Origin: Todiramphus chloris collaris
Lineage: Eukaryota > Chordata > Aves > Coraciiformes > Alcedinidae
Direction: 5' to 3'
NCBI GenBank assembly: GCA_025345505.1
Contig: JANVCC010000018.1
Location: forward strand, 7,239,741 to 7,303,740
Length of the DNA stretch: 64,000 bases
A program made the position numbers and the translations under genes. Positions 46,551 to 59,755 of this stretch are shown here, piece after piece (within the stretch, counting starts at the first letter, position 1; every line of letters begins with the position of its first letter). The notes beneath the pieces are model-generated. The model was not told the origin of the DNA and did no database searches. It saw only the letters and a list, made by a program, of their open reading frames with translations.

Positions 46551-47146
46551 CACAGAATCATAGAATGGTAGAGGTTGGAAGGGACCTCTAGAGATTATGG
46601 AGTCCAGCCCTCCTGCCAAACCAGGATCACCCAGGGCAAGCCACACAAGAAAATATCCAGAAGGGTTTTTGAAGTCTCCAGAGAAGGAGACTACACAATG
46701 TCTCTGGGCAGCCTGTTCCAGGCTCTATCACCCTCACGGGAAAGAAATTTTTCCTCATATTGAGGTGGAACTTCCTGTGTTCCAGTTTGTAACCATTACC
46801 TCTTATCCTATCACAGGGCACAACCAAAAAGAGACTGTCCCATTCTACTTGACATCAACACTTCAGAGATTTGTAAATATTAATAAGATCCCCTCTCAGT
46901 CTTCTCTTCTCCAGGCTAGACAGCCCCAGGTCTCTCAGCCTTTCCTCATGAGATGTTCCAGTCCCTTCACCATCTTCATAGCCTCCATTGGACTCTCTCT
47001 AGTATTTCCCTGTCCACCTTGAACTAGAGAGACCAGAACTGGACACAATACTTCAGATGTGGTCTCTCTAGTACAGAGTGAAGGGGGAGGACAACCTCCC
47101 TCAACCTGCTGGACCCACTCTTCTGTATGCATCTCCAGAAATAAAA
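46551..47146 (-). mobile_element. CR1 LINE 3' fragment, about 600 bp
   Basis: Complement of a CR1 tail starting TCACAGAATCATAGAATGG and GAGGTTGGAAGGGACC. It continues through the ORF2 C-terminus (minus strand 46827-46627: HRKFHLNMRKNFFPVRV) to about 47146, inside the region encoding the LLPL-Y-S-RPHLEYC block. It begins two bases after the preceding fragment ends. Confidence 0.94.
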
Positions 47147-48667
47147 TGGTAGTCTGTTATTTTCTTAATAGACATGAGAGAGGACTTTTATGTAGTTTGT
47201 TTTCAAGTTTCTTGGTATTCTTCCCGCCCCAAGTGATATTTTCCATAATGCATTCAAATATTTGAAACAGAAAATGCTTAGTGTTCCTTATTTCAAAAAT
47301 GTCATTATTAGATGCATTTTTTTTGCTGTATCCTCAGAGCTTCTTGGTCTTTAAAAGTTCACATGGATCAATTGTAATATTATTAAGGGGAAAGAAACTT
47401 AATGTTGTTATTTTTCTAGGAGCACACTAGATTTTGAACAGTCTGACTGTTTTCTAACCAGAACTGGAGGAGACTTAATGGACATCACCAGAGACTTAAC
47501 GAACATCTTTCCTGTTGGTGTCATTTTCTTCCTTCTTCCTCAATTTTAATCTCCTCCTTCCTGTCCGTAGCAGATGGCATGACGCTGATGAAAAGAGATG
47601 TCTGGTTCCCAACAGATTGTCCCAGCAGACCAGCAGTGACTTTTCCTGCAAAACTTATTTATGAAGAGAAAAGAATAGAAGATAATTATTTTTGAAAGGA
47701 AAAAAAACCTCAAAGGTCATCAGTAAAACATGCCCACAAAGGACATGGGTACTGCCAAAATACTACTATGTCTATGGCCTTTTAAACTCTTCCATGGAGT
47801 GAACCACTTACTGATTCATGCATTACATGCTGTAGCTGTGGTGCATTGTGGGACAGTTATTCTCATCAGATAGTGTAGATCAGAACATTTAATTTCTCAA
47901 TGAAATTATTAAATGTTGCAAAGAAGTCAATGCTTAACACAAATAATTAAGCATATTGTTACATCCAAAAATGTAGTTCTGCAGATTTTTTAAGAAAGAA
48001 GTTTTACTTAGCTTCAATAGTAAGCAACGAACTTCAAGCCAATGAGACATTTGTGCAGTAGTCTGTTATTGGCCAGGATTATCTGGATCCTATTGGAATG
48101 TTAAGTACCATGACATAGCAAACCCAACTTGACATATTTTTCACTACAGGAATAACAGTTTTACTATTCAGTTCTAAATACTTGATTTTAAAAACCTTTT
48201 GTTTTAATTAGTAAGAATTAATTTTAAAGAACACATGAAAAATCACACTAGAAATTGACTTTGAAGAATTAGGTTTTTTACCCTGTGTGTTGAGCATTTT
48301 TTAGAAAAATAAAAAACTCCTTGTCTCATGCTTTTAAGTACAAAGTGCTAAGATTTCAGGACATTCATTTTGAAAGACATTTAAAATTAATCATATGCAA
48401 AAAAAAATCTTCCAGAAAATGAAGCTTTAATATCTTATATTTCTCAATAATGACCATTAACAGTCATTTTCAACCTATGGTAATTAACACACAGAAAGAA
48501 ACAATGTTTTATGTTTATACCAAAATGTCCTATTTATTTTTCTTATTTTAGTGCAAAGGATTCTCATGGTCTTTAAACAATACTATATTTTCAAAAGGAA
48601 AACCTGAGGATTCTGAAAAGAAAGCTTGACTTTAGGATGAAAGCCAGTTTGTCCTGACAGAATATCA
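47147..48667. other. Unique sequence, no gene seen
   Basis: AT-rich spacer between CR1 blocks. A pyrimidine-rich stretch ending in GTAGCAG at about 47520-47573 could act as a splice acceptor, but no open exon with a donor follows. Confidence 0.5.
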
Positions 48668-49905
48668 TCAAATCATAAGTTGACAGAATGGTTTGGAAGG
48701 AATGTTAAAGATCATCCAGTTCAAACCCTCTTGCCATAGAAAAGGGACACCTTCCCCTAGATCAGGTTGTTCAAAGCCCTATTCAACCTGGCCCCCAATA
48801 CTTCCAGTGAGAATGCATCCATAACATCTCTGGGCAAGCCGTTTTAGTGCTTCACCACACTTCTGGTGAAGAAATTTCTTCCTTACATCTAATCTAAATC
48901 TACTCTCAGTATAAAACCATTACTTCTTGTCCTATCACTACAGGCCCTTGTAAAAAAATCCCTCCGCATCTTTCCTGTAGAACCCCTTTAAGTACAGGAA
49001 GACTGCTGCAAGGTCTCCCTGGAGCCTTCTCTTCTCCAGGCTGAACAACCCCAAATCTCTTAGCCTGTCTTCATAAGAGAGCTGCTCCAGCCCCCGATCA
49101 TCTTTGTGACCTTCCTCTGGACTTACTCCAACAGGTCCATGTGCTTTTTATTCTGAGGTTTATCCTGTAGTTCCCTGCATTTTCCTTCCTTGCTTTTTAA
49201 AAATGGGGGTTATGTTTCCCCTTTTCCAGTCAATGGGAACTTCACTGGACTGCCATGACTTCTCAAATATGATGGATAGTGGCTTAGCCACTCTTTTTTT
49301 TAATTCCCTCAGGACTCACAGACACATCTCATCAGGTCCCATGGACTCGTGCACCTTCAGGTTCCTTTGATGGTCTAAAACATGATATTCTACTATGTTG
49401 GGAGGTTCTTCATTCTCCCAGTCCCTGCCTTTGCTTTTGCACCTTGGGCATTGTAGCTGGAGCACTTACCAGTGAAAAAGTCACTGAGTACCTCAGCCTT
49501 CTCTACATCACAAGTAATTAGGTCACCCATTCCCTTCCAGAGAGTGCCCACATTTTCCCTAGTCTTCCTTTTTTTCACCAATGTACTGATAGAAACCCTT
49601 ATTTTTGTCCTTGATGTCCCTGTCCAGATTTAAACCTGTTGGGTCTTTGGCTTTCTGAACATGATGCCTGACTCTTTGGACAGTTTCTCTGTATTCCTCC
49701 CAGTCTGCCTGTCCTTGCTACCACCCTCTGTAGGATTCTTTTCTATGTTTGAGTTTATCCAGGCGCTCCTCATTTATCCATGCAGTCCTCCCAGTGATTT
49801 TGCCTGACTTCCATTTCTGAGTTGCATCACTCCTGAGCTTGGAGAAGGTGGTCCTTGAATATTAACCAACTTTCTTGGCCTTCTCTTCTCTCCAGGGCTG
49901 GAGTT
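48668..49905 (-). mobile_element. CR1 LINE with internal deletion of the RT palm
   Basis: Complement of an older CR1. From the 3' terminus (about 48668; TGGTTTGGAAGGAATGTTAAA) the ORF2 C-terminus is colinear to about 49157. There the sequence jumps to the pre-RT region (complement of IFKK and [11 protein letters not shown] near 49190-49290, and of KRKTRENVGTLWKGMGDL at 49581-49500), running on to about 49905. The part that should hold motifs A, B and the FADD box is absent. The words around 49275-49300 closely match 5950-5985 on the plus strand, linking this copy to the subfamily at 4090-6752. Confidence 0.88.
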
Positions 49906-52900
49906 AAGCAGTAATAATAAGCTAGTAGTAGTAGTAAACATAAATAGCTAGTGTTTACATTCCATTGACTTCTAGAAGGAGGAGTATCAGGCTACCAAAA
50001 TGCTGTCTAATAACTATTCAGTAAATATGAATATAAATTTTATAGAGTACTGCAGCTAACAAAATCTTTACTATGTTTCAAGTGTCAGGAGGCTGTGAAA
50101 TTCAATTGGGAGATCCTGAGTCATATGGCCATGGTATTTATTTTGTCATCGTATTTTGATGTGGCTATGGTATTTTGCCATGAAAAATGTGACCAATGTA
50201 TGCAGTTCCTTAGCTGATTCTCTCTTTTATGAGAAGAATGACAACAACAAAACCCAAACCCAAAAACCCCACAACAAAACCATGTTTTAAGATTTTAATC
50301 ATCTCAGATGTTCAGGTGATCCAAAAGATTGATTATGCTCTTGCTACATTCACATGCCAGAAGTATATTTTATTGATTGAATGTCTACTGCTTTTAGGAG
50401 TTAATAAATCCAAAGTAAGTGTTTAGTGGCTTACAAAAGAGAGAGACACGATAACATTGTATATATTAATTGTGCTTTTGAAATGAAATGTTTGTAGTGT
50501 ATCGGAATGTTGGAGCTATTTTCATTAATGCACTGGGTTGACAGCAAGTTGTGTTAACAAAGTTCAGAAAAATGTCTTCAGTGTCTCTGGGATGTTCATA
50601 AAAATAAATTAACCTGTGAAGACAGCATGCCTAGGGAAATTCTAAATCATATAATTGTACTAGAATGCGAAGCAAGCCAACAGGTGAATGATAAACAGTT
50701 TACTAGGTTTAGAATACCAACAAATGCTTTACATACCCATAATTTATTGTAATTTCTTTAGGTTGAGTACAACTTGAACAGAGGCTAATTCATAGACGAG
50801 AAGTCATATTTACCTTAGTCTTCTTTTGTGTTTTGAGTGAAGTCACTTACTTGTAACTATATGATCTCTGGGCACAGATAGCACAACCCAAAGAATAGGT
50901 GCTCACTGATGCTGAATAATGAAAAGAGACTAGTTAGTACATCTCAGTGAAATATTATGTAGAGTACTTGACTTTCTGCCTTAATGTCAGTAATCAGGAT
51001 GGGAATGGTAATTAATTATATTAACAGGACAAATCTTCCAAAAACTTGTGTCCCTGTTTCAGAATGAGATAAAATAATTTCAGGAAGGAAATATGCACAT
51101 TATTTGCTAAGCAGAACTCTTATTTGAAGGCTACAACTATGAATCTCAGGCAGCAGGGTAGGATTTAGCAATTTAACAGTTGTTTGTCCAGAGTAAGGTG
51201 ATCAGTAAGGCTCTTTTTTTTATAGACAAGACAGATGTCTTGCATAATTATTCACCCCACTTCTGAAACAGGAATGTGAGAAAGGTGATCTAAATTACAT
51301 CAACTGATACACTGTTCACTTTGTCTTCAAATACTGTAGTGCAATCTTAAATGTCTAATGGGGGACATGTCTACCTGTATTCAGCTCTGGTGAGACAACT
51401 TTCACTCTGACATAGGTTACTGATTCACAAATTATTGTATCTTTTACTGCCAAGTATTTCAGGACACATTATTCTTCAAAGGTATATTAGTATTAAGTGA
51501 CTTTCAGTGATCTAAGCAGGTGGACATCATTACTTTTGACAATGTTCTGACTTGGGTACAGTATTTTCTATCCTTTGTCTTCTTTTCAGGTAAATAAGGT
51601 CAGGTTACTGGGAGTAAAGAAGACCTGAGAGCTCACCAAATGGACCAGCACTGGAATAGACACAACATGGAGAGTATCCTAAATATATATTGGCAGTAAA
51701 GAAATTGCCAAAGCTGATTTTTTTTATATTATTGCACAAGATAATATTGGGTGACAGGCCCAACACCAAGAAACTTCAATATACACAAACTTCAAAGTAC
51801 ACTTCTTTTTGGACACTTTATGTGTGTGTTTTTGATCACTCTATGTATGTTCTTTCAAAACAGGAAAATACAAGACACTCAAGACCTTTTTTAACACTGG
51901 AGTCACAATGAAAGCCAATGACTTGAAACTTCAACTAAGCAGCTTTTAGTAGAAAGTGAAACACATTTAGACCGTGTAGTTAAAGAAGGAAAAAAAGTAG
52001 TGTGTAGAATTTTAGAATTTCTGAAGGCCAATTTTGTGTTTGTCATGGGCTTGGGTGTTGAGGAAGAAAATACAAAGTTAACATGCTCTTTAATGAAAAA
52101 AAAACCCAAAACCAAACAAATTGCTTCAACAAAGTTACATGGAAGCAAATCAACCATGGTGAGGTTGTCAGCAACTTCCTTACTCTCCACCTCATACTCC
52201 AAAAGAAGAGGTTGATGCCTTTTATTTATATATATATATAAAAGAGATTAAATTAGCTTAGTTTCCCTCCATTCAACACCTTTGAAGATATATAAGCTGT
52301 GTAACGGCAGAATACCAATTACTAACACCCTAAATAGGTGGAAAAATTGCTTGCTGAAAGTACCTCCATTTCTCTTTATCTGTCTGAAATTAGATGCCCA
52401 GTTTCAAAAAGCTGAAATAAGGTGAAATTATCATATAAAGAATTCATTGGAAAGTAATCCTTAAGAAAGGGAATGCTTTGAGAAAAAAGTATTTATCATG
52501 CATTTAGTGTAATTATATGAACATTGGTTCATATAAACAGGTTAAAAACATAACTAATTTAGTTATTGTTAGTTCCTTTGACATTCATTTTGATACATGT
52601 ATTGTTAAAATCTTGGTATATTATCTACATTAAATCTGCATCTTTGGTTAGTCGGCTACTGAGTTTCCAGCACTTTATTGCCTTGGAAACATTCTTGCCT
52701 GGGTACATTTAGTACAGAAGTATCTCTACTTTTCTGACATTTCTGTCTTTCCTCCCACTTCTTAGTATCCAACATTCCATAAAGTGTAGTATGAGAGGAG
52801 CATGCGTGCAAAACCTCCTCTGAGAGAGGATTCCTAATGGAGAAATGCAGAAATATGAAGTGGCAGAAGCATACAGACATTTTTCTTACACTTCCCAAAA

Positions 52901-53107
52901 CTGGGAACAATGCCAAGAAATAAACCCAGGTGGGTTGTGCAGGAAGGGTTGGTTTTTGGGTGACAGAGGGCTTTAAACAGTTCATAGTTGGAGTATTTAA
53001 TACAAAAAGGGAACAAATTGTTTTAAAAAGTGAGAGATTTCTATGTCTGGCTTGGGATAAACCCATTCCTTCCAGCTGGGGCAGGAACTAAAAGGTCAAC
53101 CCCTCTG
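49906..53107. other. Unique sequence, no gene recognised
   Basis: AT-rich. A low-complexity A/C stretch near 50240-50280 and a TA run near 52229-52240. A 136-codon minus-strand frame at 53066-52656 lies next to the CR1 tail; I do not recognise it and consider it chance. Confidence 0.5.
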
Positions 53108-53187
53108 TCATAGAATCATAGAATCATAGAATCATAGAATCATAGAATCATAGAATCATAGAATCATAGAATCATAGAATCATAGAA
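53108..53187 (-). repeat. Ten tandem CR1 tail octamers (TCATAGAA)
   Basis: Exactly ten uninterrupted 8-bp units, against two to three in other copies of this window. Confidence 0.98.
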
Positions 53188-54728
53188 TGTTAGGGGTTGG
53201 AAGGGACCCAGAAAGATCATCTAATCCAACCCCCCTGCCAGAGCAGGATTAACTAGATCAAGTCACACAGGAAGGTGTTCAGGCATGTTTTGAATGCCTC
53301 CAGAGAAGAAGATTCCACAACCCCCCTGGGCAGCCCATTCCTGTGCTCCATCACCCTTACAGTGAAAAAGTTTTTCCTTATGTTTACCCTAAACCTCTTG
53401 TGTTCCAACTTACTCCCACTGCCTCTTGTCCAAACATTGGATGACTTTGAGAACAGTTTGGCTCCATCCTGCTTACACTCGCCCTTAACTTATAGACATT
53501 AATGAGGTCCCCGCTCAGTCTCCTCTAGGATAAAGAGACCCAGCTCTCTCAGCCTCTCCTCATAAGGGAGATCCTCCACTCCCTTATTAATCTTGGTGGC
53601 CCTGCGCTGGACTCTCTCCAGTAGCTCTCTGTCCTTCTTCAACTGGGGTGCCCAGAACTGGACACAGTATTCCAGGTGGGGACTCACCAGAACAGATTAG
53701 AGGGAGAGGAGAACGTCCCTTGACTGGCTGACCATGCTCTTCTTAATGCATCCCAGGATGCCATTGGCCTTCTTGGCCATGAGGGCGCATTGTTGGCTCA
53801 TGGTCATCCTGCTGTCCACCATGACCCCTAGGTCTTTCTCCCCAGAGCTGCTCTTCAACACATCAGCCCCCAGCCTATACTGATCCATGGGGCTGTTCTT
53901 CCCCAGATGCAGCACTTGACACTTGCTCTTGTTAAATTGCATTAAATTTCTCCCTGCCCAGCCCTCCAGCCTGTCCAGGTTACACTGGATGGCAGCACAG
54001 CCTTCTGGAGTGTCAGCCACTCCTCCCAGTTTTGTATCATCAGCAAATTTGCTGAGGGTACACTCAATCCCTTTGTGCAGTTCATTGACAAATATATTGA
54101 ACAGTATTGGAGCCAGCACTGACCCCTGGGGGACAGCACTAGCCACAGGACTCCATCTAGACTCTGCTCCACTGACCACAACTCTCTGGGCTCTGTCCTT
54201 CCTCCAGTTCCCAATCCACCTCACTGCACAATCACCCAATCCACACTTCTTAAGCTTGGCCGTGAGGATACCATGGGAGACAGTATCGAAAGCCTTGCTG
54301 AAGTCAAGAAATACCACATCCACTGCCCTCCCTCATCTATCCAACTACTTGTGCCATCATAAAAGGCTATCAGATTAGTCAATCATGATTTCCCCTTACG
54401 GAATCCATGTTGACTACTCGTCATAAGCCTCCTTTCCTCCACATTCTTTGAGTTGGTGGCAAGAACAAGCTGTTCCATCACCTTCAGGTGAGTCTGACCA
54501 GCCTATAGTTACCCGGGTCATCCTTTTTGCCCTTTTTGAATATTGGAATGACATTGGACTTCCTCCAGTACTCAGACACCTCTCCTGATCTCCAGGACCT
54601 CTCAAAGATTATGGAGAGTGGCCTAGCAATGATCTCTGCCATCTCCCTCATCACTTGCGGGTGTATCCCATTGGGGCCCATGGACTTGTGGATGTCCAGT
54701 TTGTTCAGTGTGTTCATGGGAGAAGTCA
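53108..54728 (-). mobile_element. CR1 LINE, about 1.6 kb, with expanded tail
   Basis: Complement of a CR1 copy: ten tail octamers, then ATGTTAGGGGTTGGAAGGG, TCATCTAATCC, the ORF2 C-terminus, the complete RT core and upstream to the KSMGPNGIHP block, stopping near 54728. The colinear, fairly open coding region makes it one of the two youngest copies in the window. Confidence 0.95.
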
Positions 54729-54729
54729 T
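53499..54729 (-). pseudogene. CR1 ORF2 reverse transcriptase, partial
   Basis: The long minus-strand frame 54323-53697 carries motif A ([13 protein letters not shown]), AVPQGSVLAPILFNIF and the intact catalytic box [10 protein letters not shown], then [19 protein letters not shown] single in-frame TAA (plus-strand 53697-53699) interrupts it; the same frame continues 53687-53499 with [20 protein letters not shown]. An upstream piece in another frame (54729-54484) has KSMGPNGIHPQVMREMAEI and VIPIFKKGKKDDPGNYR, so at least one shift separates it from the RT core near 54400-54480. The endonuclease part is missing by 5' truncation. Confidence 0.92.
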
Positions 54730-57700
54730 GGTGTTGGGCTGCAGGGAGGTTCATGGGAGACTGAGACAAGGTGTGCAGAGAGAGGGTGGATGGTAAATGG
54801 ATGGGACAATAACACTATAATGAAATCTTCTCTTGGGTGTCATGAAAACTTCTTACAATTCTGGTGGTACGTACAAGCATACGTGACAGGTGAGTCAGAG
54901 TGAAAAAGACAATGAGTACTGGAACTGATATTAGTATGACAGAGTATAACTGGGAAGATTTTTCTTTAATCTTTTCAATTCCTGAGATTCTAGCACTAAA
55001 TAATTAAGAAAAAGCCTTCTTTTTTTTTTTTCCTTATAAATTACTGTTTTCCTATTGAGACTCACAGATCTCAACTCTCTTTTTTTTTCTTTTTGCTACC
55101 CTTTGTAACAGTTTGTTAGACTGTGTTTATACCCAGACTGACTATCATGTATTGGAGATATCTGCAAGGTGGCTTTGAACTACTTACTTTCGACAGCTGT
55201 TAGAAAGCAAGCCATGGCAACACAGAACTTGTTGTTGGCTTTATGCCCTTGAGATGGAAAAAAGGACAACATAATGAACCTTGACTATCTTCCAGATTTG
55301 AGTCAGAATAGATGTTAATTTGTCTGCTCATACATTTTCGTTCTGCTGAATTACTTGTAATTCCTGTTTACACAACCTAGTTGGAATGAGGTTACCACTT
55401 TGCCCTAAAATTTGAAATATATAGCACGCTTTCCTAAACTCAAGTTGTCAGTAGCACAGGTGTCACTGTCTGTCTTCTGCCATGCAGCCCCACATATATG
55501 GTCAATCCTATATGTCATGTGTCTTGGACTCATCTGCTTAAGCTAAGTAATAGAAAATACCTCAAAGAGGTTATTTTTTCATTTCTCATTAAACTTATGG
55601 TTTACCAGTCATATCTACCTCACAAAGGAGTACCCCTACCACACTTTGGGAATGCTTTCAGTGAGTACCTGGTGCTTCTTTTCATGTTTTTCAACATTGT
55701 TCTCCTTTTTCTGATTGCTTTAGGATCTCTCTTTATTTTTTAGGGTAAAGTGGAGTTAAACTAAAATCTCTCTTCTATGATAAAGAACAAAATAATTCTA
55801 GATGTTAAAATAGGTTGTCAGAAACCTTGACAAGTGTAGATAGAATGTGATTTATGGACCTTTAACTTTTTAAATTAAAATCTTACATCCTTAGGTAATA
55901 CAGTAGTGCTGGTGTGCATTGAATTCTTGCACTGCATTCCAAATTATCTATAGTACATTAATTTACCATAGATCTGTTTCAGTTGTTTGAGTAAAATGGA
56001 CAAGATAAATTGAATTAGTTTGAAGTATAAGATTGTGGGGGAAATTAAAGTCCTTGAAGACTGTCAGATGTAAGAATTAACTGTTACTGCTTTAAGTGTT
56101 ACTTGTGAACCAGATACTCTGGGAGACATTAAAATTTGGATTCTCTTTTGCTGGCTGATACAATGGGTAACCTGTTCAGGGACACACAGCTTAATGGACA
56201 TGTAGCATAGTTTTCCTTTCAGTATGTCCCAGGTTAGAAATGGAAATTTCAGAACTTAACAGAAGTTACCTAAAGTTAGGCAAATAATCCATTAGACCTG
56301 TATCATACCAAGCTTATGACAAAATTCAGAGTTGTAGGTCAGAAACCTCAGAAAATTCAAATTATGCAACAACCTACCCACAAAGAGGGTTTTTTTTTTT
56401 TCTTATCAGAGTTAATTATGGATTTCTTTATATCCAGAAATATGACAAATCAAAATATCTTGATTCTTTCAAATTTTAACTTCTTCAAATTAAAATTAAT
56501 CATTTTTCAGTACCAGTTTCAAATGTTCTATGCTCACACAGTCTGTGCATAGATGCTGTAAAATACTTGGAAAGGATCTTCTTGATATTTTTCTCTACGA
56601 TGCGGTTAATAGAAAGCACTTAAAATACTCTGGAAAGTCTTTTAAAAATCATTTTTAGCTTAGGAGGATCAATAGGTTTGTAAAGGACTATCCAGAGGAA
56701 GTAAAGATCATTCAAAATCATTTCAGGACCTGGAACATTTGCTGAGATGAAGATTTAAAAATAAAATTATAAACCATGTCACAGTAAAGACAGAAAATAC
56801 CTCCCTTAGGTTTTGGTTATTCTTTTCCATCTAAAATTTTAAATCTGATCTACCATGATTTTTACATCTTTTCAGAGAAAAAAATAATCACAAAAACTGA
56901 AGCAGATAAAGGTCTATTTTACAGATTAAGATAAACATGCAGTCATAAGTACTTTGTATGGCTTTTTTGGGAGTTACAAAGTCCCTGTCAATCTTTAATA
57001 TTTAGATGCCTAAGTAGTTGCAGAGGAAAGTTAACATTCTCTTACAGACTATAAATTGGTAAAATGGTAAAATGAAATAAAGGCAAAAAAGGTCACAGCT
57101 GAATATCTGAGGATTACAGCCAAGACTACATTATTGACTGTGCATTGTTAGTTACCTGAAAAAGTCCCTTAGGCTCTTTTTACAGAGGGCACTTATAAAG
57201 GCATTTCACATCTTAGGTATGTGAAATGGCTTTCCAGAAGTACTTATCTGTTAACTTCTATTGAAGGAATTCAGGTAATTATGCTCCTAAATTAAAGCTC
57301 ACTAGTGCACCAGACTTGAGGGATGAGCTGAAGTTAAGGTTCATCTGAACCGATCTTCCAGTCTAATTGGTTTGATCTTCCCCATTTCTTACCTTTAGAA
57401 CTCCTAAAGTGGCAGTTTCATCAGAAACAGAGATCTCCCATATTACATGCTTCATTTTCTCCAAAGACAGGTAGGAAAACCATGACAATAAAGATGGTTA
57501 TTTCTGATATTTGCATATTTTAGTAGGAAGAAAGTAGAACACCACTGCTAAAAGAACCTCAAAGAACTCAGAAAAAGGGCATGTCTAACATTTAACATTG
57601 TTGCAGGTCTTTTGAAGCCAAATAGAAAGTCTTTCATCATGAACGTGTCATCCTCAGTCAACCCAATATGTATTAGAGACTGGAATGGAGGTTGATGATA

Positions 57701-59755
57701 AATATAGGCATTAGTTTAGGAGTGAGTTCAGGAGCTGCTGATCCATGTTAAGATCAAGCATGTAAATTCTGTGACATCTGAATCTCTACACACGTGTCAC
57801 TTCAGCATCATTTTCTAGGGAGGTGCTTCATTATGTCAGTGTTTGTCTCCTTGATATGGCTGTGAGAGAACTGAGGGTGAAGTGTTTGTAATCTCAACTA
57901 GTTCCAAAGACTGCACCTTCAGGAGACCTGTAAATTAGTTTCTTTAACTACAGTGTCTAACTATACTGTCTTTTATGAGGAAAAAGCTTGGTAAATACCT
58001 CTCTCTACACTTTCATCTGCCTTGTCTGGAGACAATTGTGCCTTTTTGGGGTCAGGCTTTTATAAAGGTTCTAGAGGTGCACCTATATTGATCTCTACAT
58101 CTGGAGTGCTTTGGGTGCATATGCAAGTGCAGGTAAAGCTTTCCATTTTTGAAAGCACTCAGCTTCACCTAAGTGCATCCAAAAGCTTGATTCTGCCACT
58201 CATGAACACTCCATGGAGGAAGTGTTGGAGAGGGGTAATCTCAAGTTGTGTGAAACAGCATGAATATTGAAACAGAAACCCAAATCAAAGATTTCTGTTC
58301 AGGTTGGGAATTGTAAAAAGTGTACATACACAAAGACACAAACATACAAAGCTGGATATGTGCAAGAGCAACAAGATACAGAATTCTAGGAGGAATATTT
58401 GTAGGTTTGCTGTATAAAATTTTTATTTAAATGCAAATTTAGACAGACAAACTCCTCTTCTGGGCCCCCAAGTGCACTTCCTTTCTCCTCTGACTTTCTG
58501 AAGAATGTAAGTTTTAGGAATAGTGACTCACTAGAGGCCTAAAATGTAGGTATAAATCTAAATTAAATGAACTGTGTCTCTATCAGGTACTGAAGACCTA
58601 ACTATATACATCTTTCTGAAAAATCTGGAAGATGAAGTATCTTCCTGTGCTTCAGTAACTGTATAAACTGAAATGCAAGAATTGCCTCTGTATTTTCTCA
58701 AGTTTCCTATATCTCATTTTCAATATATTGTAAGATATATTTTGCTTACAATGTGAGTAATTAAAAGCATCACATACTTTGGATATCTCCACCTTACATT
58801 ATTCTGGTTTATTTTGACCCACACCTTCTCACATGAATGAATCTACATTTTCTATGCTGAAAGGAAGAGAAAACTTCAACTTCAGTATTGTACAGAAATA
58901 GAATTCTTTCTGCAGCAGATGAGTCCTCTTACTTTGACAGCTGGTTTACAAAACCTAAGTGTATGTACCAAGGTGGTCTAGGCTGTGAGAGCTGGAAACA
59001 GGTTCAGGGGAACTCTGCTTTGCTATGAAAGGTCTACTTTCTCTTGCAAAATAGCATTTTTCAGCACGAAGGGAGGTATTTATTAGTTCAGAGCTTACCA
59101 TCCCATCCTTTTATCAACAATAGAACCCCTCTGTGGCTCTTTAAATTCAGAATCATTCCCTTTTACATGGCCTGAGTGGAACAAAAGAACCAGATCTCAA
59201 TAGAGAATTTGGCTGCCTGTCTGCTTAGGTACCTCAAGACTCTGTACATGTTCAGAATTTTAATGTCTATTATCAGCCAGAGTTAGGCACATTTTTCTCT
59301 TCATCTAAATCTAAAAATGCTGAAAACATCTTGAGAAATGTTTTGCTATTTTACTTTTGGCTTAGAAATTATGCATTGCTTGGATTTGTGTACCGACAGA
59401 TAATGAGGGAACATCACACAATATATGATAACAATAACACTGAAGTAATGTGAGAAAGTCATTTATCTTTCTGTTTCCACTCTGCCTGTGAGAATATGAA
59501 AATCACTACCATTCCCATTTGAATAAATATTTTGGTGGGAAACATTCATTTGAATATAAAGGACTGAATAGTTCCGCTATTGACGATATGTGCAGAAGTT
59601 AGATGGGGAGGGAAGAAATGGAGTACTGTTACTTATCAGCAATATAAACTGCATCTTTTGAACGTTTTGTCAGTATTAAAATACCTTCTGTTTATTGATA
59701 ATCCCTTTGCCAGACATACTTTGTAAGTCTATTGCTCAAAAATGGTATCTTTTTT
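54729..59755. other. CR1-free unique sequence, no gene seen
   Basis: Five kilobases of AT-rich DNA without any recognisable interspersed repeat. T-runs near 55020 and 55080. Small frames such as 55498-55743 are hydrophobic and unassignable. No tRNA or exon recognised. Confidence 0.55.

Noticed and set aside
47560..47630. C-box-like GCTGATGAAAAG that might mark a C/D snoRNA
   Set aside because: No D box or terminal stem at a suitable distance could be found.
53108..53187. Regular short direct repeats that might suggest a CRISPR array
   Set aside because: The 8-bp units have no spacers and are the known CR1 tail octamer; the genome is eukaryotic.
53923..54378. 151-codon plus-strand open frame
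   Set aside because: Antisense shadow of the minus-strand CR1 RT frame at 54323-53697.
54712..54762. GTTCATGGGAGA repeated near the CR1 5' end, considered as a target-site duplication
   Set aside because: Both copies lie on the same side of the element rather than flanking it, so it does not mark an insertion.
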